The notes under the pieces: generated by a model
Told to the model about the DNA's origin: nothing
Databases searched by the model: none
What the model saw: only the letters and a program-made list of their open reading frames with translations
From: Allorhizobium paknamense
Lineage (GTDB): Bacteria > Pseudomonadota > Alphaproteobacteria > Rhizobiales > Rhizobiaceae
Reading direction: 5' to 3'
Assembly: GCF_030815125.1 (NCBI RefSeq)
Contig: NZ_JAUSWH010000004.1
Location: forward strand, 124,001 to 188,000
Length of the DNA: 64,000 nucleotides
In this document: in pieces, positions 36,020 to 43,684 of the stretch
Layout: each line of letters begins with the position of its first letter
Numbering within the stretch: the first letter of the stretch is position 1
Position numbers and translations under genes: made by a program

Positions 36020-36384
36020 GAGGCAAGAACCCGCAGAACCGGCGCAAACAGGCCGAGCGGCGGGGCCGTCTCGCCGAATGGCTGGCCGTGCTCTTCCTGC
36101 TGCTGAAGGGCCACCGCATTCTGGCGCTGCGCCATCGCAACCGCTTCGGCGAGGTGGATATCATTGCCCGCAAGGGCGATCTGATCGTGCTGGTGGAGGT
36201 CAAGGCCCGCGCCTCGGAACGGCTGGGCGTGGATGCGGTAAGCCATGACAGCCAGCGCCGCATCCGTGCCGCCGGTGATGCCTGGCTATCCAGACGCAGC
36301 GATGCTCACAGGCTTTCCATCCGCTGCGACATCGTCGTCGTCTTGCCGGGGCGCTGGCCCCAGCATTTCAAGGATGCATTCTGA
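36016..36384 (+). CDS. yraN: UPF0102/YraN-family nuclease-like protein
   Basis: A 122-residue protein with the endonuclease-like fold: RRGRLAEWLAVLFLLLKGHRILALRHRNRFGEVDIIARKGDLIVLVEVKAR in pieces, where GEVDIIA...VEVKAR is the restriction-endonuclease-like Asp/Glu-x-Lys motif. The function is unknown, with proposed nuclease activity. Adjacent and coupled to rsmI, as in many proteobacteria. Confidence 0.9.
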
Positions 36385-36402
36385 CTTTGCTTTATATGTC
36401 AG

Positions 36403-36446
36403 AGGGCTTTTCGATCCTCGTTTCACTCCGGTCGGATTATGCCCTA
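36403..36446. repeat. GATCCTCGTTTCACTCC repeat (second copy)
   Basis: GGGCTTTTCGATCCTCGTTTCACTCC...GGTCGGATTATGCCC matches the unit at 10480-10522. It bridges the convergent ends of yraN and the cupin gene. Confidence 0.7.
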
Positions 36447-36920
36447 AAGGCCGCGTCTCTGCCCCGCACGCAACGCATTGCGCAGCTGGTAAAGCGTTGC
36501 CAGCGGCTCGGGGAAGGGTTTGCGCAGAAAGGCGATCTTGCGCACATAGCGCTCGATGCGCCACGTCGCCCAGGTTCCACCCTTGAAATAGGCGATGTCA
36601 CCGGCGGTCAAAAGCCGCCTCTCGCCATCCTCACCCGTCACCTCCACCGCGCCTTCCTGGATGACGACCGTCTCGTCCCAGCCGAAATACCAGCGGAAGG
36701 TGCCGGCGGTGCATTCCCACACCGCCGTCGTGCCCGCCTCGTCATCGCTGCGGGAATGGTCTCCCACCCGCGCCTGCGGATTGCCATCGATGATCCAGTC
36801 CGGATTGATCGGCGCAGGCTTCATCTCCAGCCGGTTGGCCGGAGCAGAAACAATGGCCTTTTCCACCTGACGCCGTGGCGCAACAAGCAGCAGCCCGGCA
36901 AGAAGCAATTTGATCGGCAT
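36444..36920 (-). CDS. Cupin-domain (DUF861) protein with possible signal anchor
   Basis: A 158-residue protein with a hydrophobic start (KLLLAGLLLVAP) followed by a cupin: WECTAGTFRWYFGWDETVVIQEGAVEV is the first cupin motif region and RRLLTAGDIAYFKGGTWATWRI the second. The metal-binding histidines of canonical cupins are not obvious, as in the DUF861 (EutQ-like) subfamily. The function is unknown. The start is supported by GGGGGACGTC. Confidence 0.75.
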   Translation of the reverse strand: MPIKLLLAGLLLVAPRRQVEKAIVSAPANRLEMKPAPINPDWIIDGNPQARVGDHSRSDDEAGTTAVWECTAGTFRWYFGWDETVVIQEGAVEVTGEDGERRLLTAGDIAYFKGGTWATWRIERYVRKIAFLRKPFPEPLATLYQLRNALRAGQRRGL

Positions 36921-36991
36921 GACGTCCCCCAGTAATCCTGTTGAACCTACAGGGGACGGCTTTTCGTCAGGTTAATACCCGATCCTGCATT

Positions 36992-38107
36992 TTAAGCGAT
37001 GGAGACGCCACCATCCAGAAGGCTTTCCGCCACGGCAAGATCGACACCCGGAACAGCAGGATCGAAACGCCGTCCGTCACGGTCGAAGAAATGCATCTTC
37101 CGCGGCTCGAAGCTCAGTACCATCTCGTCGGCAAGCTCTGCCTCCACCGGCAGCGAGGCTGTCAGCGCCTGCGTGCCGATGCGGCCATGGACGAGGCGCG
37201 TCGCACCGAGTTCCTCGACATAATCCAGACGGAAAGGCAGGCGCGGCAGGCCGTCGCGCGCCTCGAACAGATCTTCGGCCCGAAGACCGATGGTGACTTC
37301 GCCGGAATGGTTGGGGTCGGTCGGAAAGGTCAGGCTGGTCGGCCAGATCGACAGGCGATTGCCCTCGATGCGGCCCTTGATCAGGTTCATGGCCGGGGAG
37401 CCGATGAAGCTCGCCACGAAGGTGGTGGCCGGACGGTGATAGACCTGAAGCGGCGTGCCGATCTGCTCGATGCGCCCGCCGCTCAGCACCACCAGCCGGT
37501 CGGCCAGCGTCATCGCTTCCAACTGGTCATGGGTGACGTAAAGCGATGTCGTGCCCAGACGCCGTTGCAGCTTGCGGATTTCACCCCGCATGGAGACGCG
37601 CAGCTTGGCATCGAGGTTTGACAGCGGCTCATCGAACAGGAAGGCGGCAGGCTTGCGCACAATGGCGCGGCCCATGGCGACACGCTGGCGCTGGCCGCCC
37701 GAGAGCGCGCGCGGCTTGCGGTCCAGATAGGGTTCGAGTTCCAGCATGCGGGCGGCTTCCGCCACACGCGCCTCGATCTCCGCCTTTGGCGTCTTCCGGT
37801 TCTTCAGCCCATAGGCCATGTTCTGCCGCACCGTCATATGCGGATAGAGCGCGTAATTCTGGAAGACCATGGCGATATCCCGGTCGGCGGGCTCGACGGT
37901 GTTGACCACCCGGTCGCCGATGCGCACCGTGCCTTCGGAAATGCTTTCCAGCCCCGCCACCATGCGCAGCAGCGTGGACTTGCCGCAACCGGAGGGGCCG
38001 ACCAGCACGATGAATTCGCCGTCGTTGATCTGGATATCGACGCCGCTGACGGCCTTGACGCCACCATCATAGAGTTTCGAGACCTGGTTGATGTCGATGG
38101 ATGCCAT
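36992..38107 (-). CDS. ugpC: Glycerol-3-phosphate ABC importer, ATP-binding protein UgpC
   Basis: A 371-residue ATPase of the MalK/UgpC type. Walker [10 protein letters not shown] is at residues 37-45, the signature is [15 protein letters not shown] near residue 136, Walker B is [11 protein letters not shown] and the H-loop is [13 protein letters not shown]. The C-terminal TOBE-like regulatory domain follows (about residue 240 onwards). It powers uptake of sn-glycerol-3-phosphate. Last gene of ugpBAEC, 10 bases after ugpE. Confidence 0.95.
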   Translation of the reverse strand: MASIDINQVSKLYDGGVKAVSGVDIQINDGEFIVLVGPSGCGKSTLLRMVAGLESISEGTVRIGDRVVNTVEPADRDIAMVFQNYALYPHMTVRQNMAYGLKNRKTPKAEIEARVAEAARMLELEPYLDRKPRALSGGQRQRVAMGRAIVRKPAAFLFDEPLSNLDAKLRVSMRGEIRKLQRRLGTTSLYVTHDQLEAMTLADRLVVLSGGRIEQIGTPLQVYHRPATTFVASFIGSPAMNLIKGRIEGNRLSIWPTSLTFPTDPNHSGEVTIGLRAEDLFEARDGLPRLPFRLDYVEELGATRLVHGRIGTQALTASLPVEAELADEMVLSFEPRKMHFFDRDGRRFDPAVPGVDLAVAESLLDGGVSIA

Positions 38108-38117
38108 GACCGGCTCC

Positions 38118-38960
38118 TTACTTGTCGGTTTCGGTGAGGCCCTTGATGAACCAGCTCTGGAACACCACCACGATCAGCACGGGCGGCAAGAGCGCCAGCA
38201 CGGCCATGGCAAAGGCTTCGTTGTAATCGGGGATCTGCGCGCCGACCCAGACCTGCAGGATCTGCTTGATGCCGCGCATCAGGGTGAAGAAGCTTTCATC
38301 CGTGGTCATCAGCATGGGCCAAAGATACTGGTTCCAGCCATAAACGAACATGATGATGAAGACGGCGGCGATCATGGTGCGCGACAGCGGGATCAGGATG
38401 TCGATGAAGAACTTGAAGGGGCCTGCGCCATCGATGCGGGCCGCCTCCAGCAATTCCTCCGGTACCGACTTGAAGAACTGCCGGAAGAAAAAGGTGCCGG
38501 TGGCAGAGGCCAGCAATGGCAGAATGAGCCCGGTATAGGTGTTGAGCAGGTGCAACTCGCTCATCACCTGATAGGAGGGCATGATGCGCACTTCGAGCGG
38601 CAGAAGCAGCGTGGTGAAGATCATCCAGAAGGCAAGCGTTGCAAAGCGGAAGCGGAAATAGACGATGGCATAGGCCGCCATCATCGACAGCACGATCTTG
38701 CCGATGGCAAAGCCCAAGCCCAGGATCAACGAATTCAGCATCATGCTGAGCCCCGTCACCGTTCCGTTGAAGCCGGTCTGGGCAAACAGCACCTTGCTGT
38801 AGGTTTCGGTGAAATGGCCGCCGGGGGTCAGCATCAGCCCCTTCTGGTGGATTTCCGCCGCCGTATGGGTCGAGGTGGTGAAGGCCACGATGATCGGCGA
38901 CAACATCAGCAGGCAGCCGACGATCAGAATGAGATGGTCGAAGAATTTCGTCTTGTACAT
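38118..38960 (-). CDS. ugpE: Glycerol-3-phosphate ABC importer permease UgpE
   Basis: A 280-residue inner-membrane permease with six predicted helices. The EAA-loop motif is [32 protein letters not shown] in two pieces; it contacts the UgpC ATPase. The MalG-type arrangement and the position next to ugpA and ugpC support UgpE. It lies 4 bases after the ugpA stop. Confidence 0.93.
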   Translation of the reverse strand: MYKTKFFDHLILIVGCLLMLSPIIVAFTTSTHTAAEIHQKGLMLTPGGHFTETYSKVLFAQTGFNGTVTGLSMMLNSLILGLGFAIGKIVLSMMAAYAIVYFRFRFATLAFWMIFTTLLLPLEVRIMPSYQVMSELHLLNTYTGLILPLLASATGTFFFRQFFKSVPEELLEAARIDGAGPFKFFIDILIPLSRTMIAAVFIIMFVYGWNQYLWPMLMTTDESFFTLMRGIKQILQVWVGAQIPDYNEAFAMAVLALLPPVLIVVVFQSWFIKGLTETDK

Positions 38961-38964
38961 GGCA

Positions 38965-39846
38965 TCAACCGTAATGAACGCGGCGCTCGATGAAGCGGAA
39001 CTGGATCATGGTCAGCACCATAACGACGATCATCAGAATGACCGATTGCGCCGAGGAGGAGCCGAGGTCATTGCCCCGGAAACCATCGGTATAGACCTTA
39101 TAGACCAGGGTGATGGGGTTATCGGCGGGCTTGTCCTTCACGATCACGTCGATCACCCCGAAGGTGTCGAACAGCGAATAGGTCATGTTGATGACCAGCA
39201 AAAAGAAGGCCGTGGGGGTGAGGAGCGGCAGGATGACCGTAAAGAAACGGCGTGGACCAGAGCGGCAATCGAGAACCGCCGCCTCCCGCACCGAGGCCGG
39301 AATGCTCTGCAAGCCGGACAGGAAGAAGATGAAATTATAGGGAATCTGGTTCCACACCGCGATCACCACCATGGCAAAGGCCGTGTCGAAATAATTGAGC
39401 CCGAGCTTCATGTCCCAGCCGAACAGGGCGACCAGTTTCACGAAGGGGCCGATATGCTGATCGAACAGCATGGAGCCGATCAGTCCCGCCACCGGCGGCG
39501 CAATGGCATAGACCACGATCAGGATGGTCTTGTAGGTGGATTGGCCCCGGATCACCGCATCCGCCTTGACCGCCAGCGTCAGCCCGATGGCCAGCACCAG
39601 AAAGGTGACGATCACGCTGAAACACACTGTAAAGAGCGCGATGCGCTGGTATTCGGATGAGGCGAGCATATCGGTGTAGTTGGAAAGACCGGCAAAGGTC
39701 GAACCGAATCCGAAAGGGTCCTCGATGAAGAAAGACGAACGGATGGCCTGCGCCGCCGGCCAGTAGAAAAAGACGACGACAATGCAAAGCTGCGGCAGCA
39801 GAAACAGATAGGGCAGGAATTTCGATTCGAACTGAACGCGCTTCAT
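38965..39846 (-). CDS. ugpA: Glycerol-3-phosphate ABC importer permease UgpA
   Basis: A 293-residue permease with six predicted helices and an EAA loop (VREAAVLDCRSGPRRFFTVILP). The N-terminal helix (FLPYLFLLPQLCIVVVFFYWPA) is MalF/UgpA-like. Second gene of ugpBAEC, 73 bases after ugpB, a gap that may permit a stem-loop stabilising ugpB mRNA. Confidence 0.93.
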   Translation of the reverse strand: MKRVQFESKFLPYLFLLPQLCIVVVFFYWPAAQAIRSSFFIEDPFGFGSTFAGLSNYTDMLASSEYQRIALFTVCFSVIVTFLVLAIGLTLAVKADAVIRGQSTYKTILIVVYAIAPPVAGLIGSMLFDQHIGPFVKLVALFGWDMKLGLNYFDTAFAMVVIAVWNQIPYNFIFFLSGLQSIPASVREAAVLDCRSGPRRFFTVILPLLTPTAFFLLVINMTYSLFDTFGVIDVIVKDKPADNPITLVYKVYTDGFRGNDLGSSSAQSVILMIVVMVLTMIQFRFIERRVHYG

Positions 39847-39919
39847 GGCCTTTTCCTTATGGAGGATCCCGGAGGCGCGGCTTGGCGCCTCCGGGTCATG
39901 AGGGTATCAGGACAGGCGA

Positions 39920-41218
39920 TCAGCCGGCGGTCTTGGCGAAGCGGGCCAGAAGCTCGTCGGCTTCCTTCTTGATCGTTTCCATGGCGGCCTTCGGCGTGGT
40001 CTCGCCGGAGAAGATCTTGTTGTATTCACGCTCCATCACGGAACGGATCTGCGGGTAGAAGCCCATGCGGTAGCCCTTGTCCCACTCGCCGCCCGGCAGC
40101 GACAGCTGCTTGATGCCGACCTCGGCCACCGGCTCCTTGTCGTAGTAGCCTTCCTTCTTGGCCAGTTCGTAGGCAGCCTTGGTGATGGCCACATAGCCGG
40201 TGGACTGGTGGTAGAACTTCTGGATGTCCGGCGAGGTCAGGAAGTTGAAGAAGGCAGCGGTGCACTTGTTTTCGGCATCCGACTTGCCCGACATGGCAAA
40301 GAGCGCCGCGCCGCCGATGAAGGAATGCACGCCCGCACCCTTGATGGAGCCCCAATAGGGCAGGAAATCCGCCGAGAAGGGAACGGTCGCCGTCTTCTTC
40401 AGCCCGCCGAAGGAGCCGGAGGAGCCGATCCAGAGCGCAGCCTTGCCGTCTTCGAACACCTTCTGGTTATCGTTCCAGGCAGCACCGTAATAGCCGAAAT
40501 AGCCCTGATCCTTCCAGGCCTTCAGCTTTTCATACATCATGACATGGTTCGGATCGGTGACGTTGATGACCGTGTCCTTGATGCTGTCATAGCCGTTGTT
40601 GTTGGACGCGAACTGGATATTGTTGCGCGAGAAGAAATTCTCGGTGAACTGCCAGGTCAGCTGCGACTGAACGAGCGGAATATAGCCGGCTTCCTTCAGC
40701 TTCGGCGCAATCTTCTCGAAGTCTTCCCAGGTCTTCGGCGCCTCCACACCGGCCTTCTTCAGGGCATCGGTGTTGATATACATGATCGGCGCCGAGGAAT
40801 TGAACGGCATGCCGACAAACTTGCCGGTGTTGTCCGCATAGAAATACTTCACGCCTTCGATGAAGGCATCGCGGTCAAATTTGTAGCCGGCTTTGGTGAT
40901 CAGGTCTTCCGCCGGAATGACCGCGCCCTTGGCATTGATGATCGTGGCGGCACCAGCATCGAAAACCTGGAGAATGTTCGGCTGCTGGCCAGAACGGAAG
41001 GCAGCGATCCCGGCGGCCAGGGCCTCTTCATAGGAACCCTTGGAGGTGGGCGTCAGGGCGCATTCGCTCTGGGCGGCGTTGAACTTCTGGGCAACCTCGT
41101 TGATCACCTCGCCATTGCGCCCGCCCATGCCGTGCCACCAGGTAATATTGGTGGCCGCAAAAGACGAGGTGGCCGATACGCTCACGGCAAGCGCCGCCAT
41201 CGAAAGCTTCTTGAACAT
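39920..41218 (-). CDS. ugpB: Glycerol-3-phosphate-binding protein UgpB
   Basis: A 432-residue periplasmic binding protein with a signal peptide (MFKKLSMAALAVSVSATSSFA, cleaved near FAA). The mature N terminus TNITWWHGMGGRNGEVINE is the UgpB hallmark. It delivers sn-glycerol-3-phosphate, and probably glycerophosphodiesters, to UgpAE. The start at 41218 follows GGAGAGG. Upstream is a Pho box (41272-41300), so induction by phosphate starvation is expected. Confidence 0.95.
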   Translation of the reverse strand: MFKKLSMAALAVSVSATSSFAATNITWWHGMGGRNGEVINEVAQKFNAAQSECALTPTSKGSYEEALAAGIAAFRSGQQPNILQVFDAGAATIINAKGAVIPAEDLITKAGYKFDRDAFIEGVKYFYADNTGKFVGMPFNSSAPIMYINTDALKKAGVEAPKTWEDFEKIAPKLKEAGYIPLVQSQLTWQFTENFFSRNNIQFASNNNGYDSIKDTVINVTDPNHVMMYEKLKAWKDQGYFGYYGAAWNDNQKVFEDGKAALWIGSSGSFGGLKKTATVPFSADFLPYWGSIKGAGVHSFIGGAALFAMSGKSDAENKCTAAFFNFLTSPDIQKFYHQSTGYVAITKAAYELAKKEGYYDKEPVAEVGIKQLSLPGGEWDKGYRMGFYPQIRSVMEREYNKIFSGETTPKAAMETIKKEADELLARFAKTAG

Positions 41219-41593
41219 GGTTTGATCCTCTCCACCGGAACTGGGGTGAGCCAAGCCATTAGTGAGCCAAGATGACAGTGAGTTGAACGTTTTATGACGG
41301 AATCATTACATGATTGCTTACCGAAATACTTGGAAAACCCGTCAATGCAAAGGGGTACCCGACCCTAGGAATTTCTTCAGCAAAAAGGCTGCACATATCG
41401 GTGATCTCCTCTCTTTCTCCCTTCGTCCCCATTTTGTTTCGATTTTACAACCTGATGCAACTTTTCCTCGCATTCAGGTCAATTTTGTTCCACTCTTGTT
41501 CTTGTTCTTCCGATTTTTTCGTGGCATGGTTGCCATCTCTCGCAGGGGTTGCGAGGCGTTGAACGCGATCTGAAAACAGGGCTGGGGAACGAC
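41219..41593. other. 375-base divergent region of ugpB and yifB
   Basis: It contains the Pho box for ugpB (41272-41300). The right half (41330-41540) is T-rich with CTCTTTCTCCC and TTGTTCTTGTTC runs, perhaps a yifB leader; no gene is recognised in it. Confidence 0.5.
41272..41300 (-). promoter_or_regulatory. Pho box upstream of ugpB
   Basis: On the minus strand three 7-base units are separated by exactly 4 bases: CCGTCAT (41294-41300), CGTTCAA (41283-41289) and CTGTCAT (41272-41278). This is the CTGTCAT-N4-CTGTCAT direct repeat (11-base period) bound by PhoB. A CACTAAT about 13 bases further on could be the -10 element. Orientation and distance to ugpB (about 54 bases) fit PhoB activation. 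Confidence 0.78.
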
Positions 41594-43126
41594 ATGGTGG
41601 CGCGGGTAAGTACGGTGGCCTTTCAGGGCATTGAAGGCGTGCCGGTGGATGTTCAGGTCATGGTGGCCCCCGGCAAGATCGGCATGCAGATCGTCGGCCT
41701 GCCCGACAAGGCAGTGGCCGAGAGCCGGGAGCGGGTGCAGGCGGCACTGCATGCGTCCGGGCTGGCGCTGCCGCCCAAACGCGTGACCATCAATCTCGCG
41801 CCCGCCGACCTGCCGAAGGAAGGCTCGCATTTCGATCTTGCCATCGCCCTTGGCCTGATGGCCGCGCTGGAGGCGATCCCGGCGGATGCGCTCTCCGGCT
41901 ATCTGGTGATCGGCGAACTCAACCTGGATGGCACGATTGCCGCCGTGGCGGGCGCCTTGCCCGCCGCCATGGCCGCCAATGCTCTCGATAAGGGCCTGAT
42001 CTGCCCCGCCGATTGCGGGCCGGAAGCGGCCTGGGCCGGGTCGGAGATCGACATTCTCGCCCCCCGCAGCCTGATTGCGCTGGCCAATCATTTTCGCGGC
42101 ACCCAGGTTCTGAGCCGTCCGCAGCCCGCCTCGCGGATGTTGCCCGGCAACCTGCCGGACCTTGCCGACATCAAGGGCCAGGAAAGCGCCAAACGGGCAC
42201 TGGAGGTGGCTGCCGCCGGCGGCCATAACCTGCTTATGGTCGGCCCGCCGGGATCGGGAAAATCGATGCTGGCCGCGCGCCTGCCCTCCATCCTGCCGCC
42301 GCTGGCCCCGGCGGAACTGCTGGAAGTCTCCATGGTCCACTCCATTGCCGGCCAGCTTTCCGGCGGGCGGCTGTCCGACCGGCGGCCGTTTCGCACTCCG
42401 CATCATTCCGCCACCATGGCAGCGCTGGTGGGCGGCGGCATGCGCGCCAAACCGGGCGAGGCTTCGCTGGCGCATCATGGCGTGCTTTTCCTGGATGAGT
42501 TTCCCGAATTCACGCCCCAGGTGCTGGATGCGCTCCGTCAGCCGCTGGAGACCGGCGAATGCATCATTGCGCGGGCCAATCACCGTGTCTCCTATCCGGC
42601 GAAATTCCAGCTGGTCGCGGCCATGAACCCCTGCCGCTGCGGCATGGCGGGCGAACCCGGCCATAGCTGCGCCCGCGGGCCGCGCTGCGTTAGCGATTAT
42701 CAGGCCCGCATTTCCGGGCCGCTGATGGACCGTATCGATATTCGCATCGACGTTCCCGCCGTCTCCGCGATCGATCTGATCAAGCCGATGGCGGCGGAAA
42801 GAAGCGCCGATGTCGCCCAACGCGTGGCACGCGCCCGGCAAAGACAGCTGGACCGGCTTCTGGCTCTCGGCGCGACCGGGGTGTCCACCAATGCCGCCTG
42901 CTCTACAGCGCTGATCGAAAAGATCGCCGCGCCCGATGCGGCGGGCCTGCAATTGCTCAGGGATGCTGCGGAAAAGTTCAAATTCTCGGCGCGTGCCTAT
43001 CATCGCGTTCTGAAAGTGGCACGTACCCTTGCGGATCTCGACGGCAAGGAAACCTTGAGCCGCATGCATCTGGCCGAAGCGATTTCCTACCGCATTCCTG
43101 CGGAACGCCTGTCTGCGGCGGCCTGA
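41594..43126 (+). CDS. YifB/ComM-family Mg-chelatase-like AAA+ ATPase
   Basis: A 510-residue protein. An N-terminal ChlI-like domain (VARVSTVAFQGIEGVPVDVQV, ALPPKRVTINLAPADLPKEG) is followed by the AAA+ module (Walker A GPPGSGKS, Walker B VLFLDEFPEF) and the C-terminal Mg-chelatase domain (SARAYHRVLKVARTLADL). The related ComM helicase drives branch migration during natural transformation. The start at ATG 41594 follows GGCTGGGG. A CxxH-like MNPCRCGMAGEPGHSC...CVSDY zinc-type cluster is visible. Confidence 0.9.
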   Translation: MVARVSTVAFQGIEGVPVDVQVMVAPGKIGMQIVGLPDKAVAESRERVQAALHASGLALPPKRVTINLAPADLPKEGSHFDLAIALGLMAALEAIPADALSGYLVIGELNLDGTIAAVAGALPAAMAANALDKGLICPADCGPEAAWAGSEIDILAPRSLIALANHFRGTQVLSRPQPASRMLPGNLPDLADIKGQESAKRALEVAAAGGHNLLMVGPPGSGKSMLAARLPSILPPLAPAELLEVSMVHSIAGQLSGGRLSDRRPFRTPHHSATMAALVGGGMRAKPGEASLAHHGVLFLDEFPEFTPQVLDALRQPLETGECIIARANHRVSYPAKFQLVAAMNPCRCGMAGEPGHSCARGPRCVSDYQARISGPLMDRIDIRIDVPAVSAIDLIKPMAAERSADVAQRVARARQRQLDRLLALGATGVSTNAACSTALIEKIAAPDAAGLQLLRDAAEKFKFSARAYHRVLKVARTLADLDGKETLSRMHLAEAISYRIPAERLSAAA

Positions 43127-43142
43127 TGGTTTATCAAACAAA

Positions 43143-43180
43143 AAAGTCGTCACGGCAGGAGGCGGCGCCGTGACGACTTT
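43143..43180 (+). terminator. Intrinsic terminator of yifB
   Basis: A 14-bp perfect stem AAAGTCGTCACGGC (43143-43156) with its complement (43167-43180), flanked by AAAAAAAG and CTTTCTT. Strong and probably bidirectional. Confidence 0.85.
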
Positions 43181-43582
43181 CTTAAAAGGTGGACAAAGGC
43201 CCGGAGAGGGGGATAAGGCCTTTGTCCTCAAGTCTGAAGCGGCGGGGGACGAGCCGACTGTCAGACCGCGACGCTCTCGTTGCGCCGGTGATTAGTAAAT
43301 GCGCCCCCAAATGTGTCTTTTCAAGGGAGGTTAGATTACAATGCGGTAAGCTTTTCGTGATGACAGCGAAAAATCATCACTTTCTGCATATCGCCATGAT
43401 TTCCGGGCCTCGGACGCCCGATTCCATCCCCTTCAAAACGAATTTTTTGCAGAAAAATTTCCGCCGATCTTTAAGCCGCCGCCGAATCTCGCAAGGTGGC
43501 CCCGGTGGCGATCGATCCACCACAGGCAGTCCACATCCTTGCGCCCGGCGGGCAAGGATGTCATCGCGACGGTTTTTGCAGC

Positions 43583-43620
43583 GCCAAGGTTTCCGGGGCC
43601 AAGGTTTCCGGGGCCAAGGT
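43583..43620 (+). repeat. 15-base direct repeats in the polA leader
   Basis: GCCAAGGTTTCCGGG occurs at 43583-43597 and 43598-43612, followed by a third copy truncated to GCCAAGGT plus TTTTGCAGC. GGTTTTTGCAGC also flanks the array on both sides (43571-43582 and 43618-43629). Tandem slippage between the outer GGTTTTTGCAGC copies is a possible origin. Confidence 0.8.
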
Positions 43621-43684
43621 TTTTGCAGCGGATGATCGGAAAACCGGTTTCCACTTTTCCATCCGATACTGTATCCCTGTGACC

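Larger units (their letters stand above)
43127..43684. other. 558-base intergenic region between yifB and polA
   Basis: It holds the yifB terminator (43143-43180), a stretch of low complexity with no recognised gene, three 15-base direct repeats (43583-43620) and a partial RIME-like hairpin (43631-43669). An in-frame extension of polA runs through the last 190 bases, but it encodes the direct repeats and lacks polA similarity. The polA promoter is probably within this region. Confidence 0.55.

Noticed and set aside
43496-43684. Upstream extension of polA
   Set aside because: It encodes direct repeats and a RIME fragment; PolA proteins start near KKGDHLFLVDGSG.
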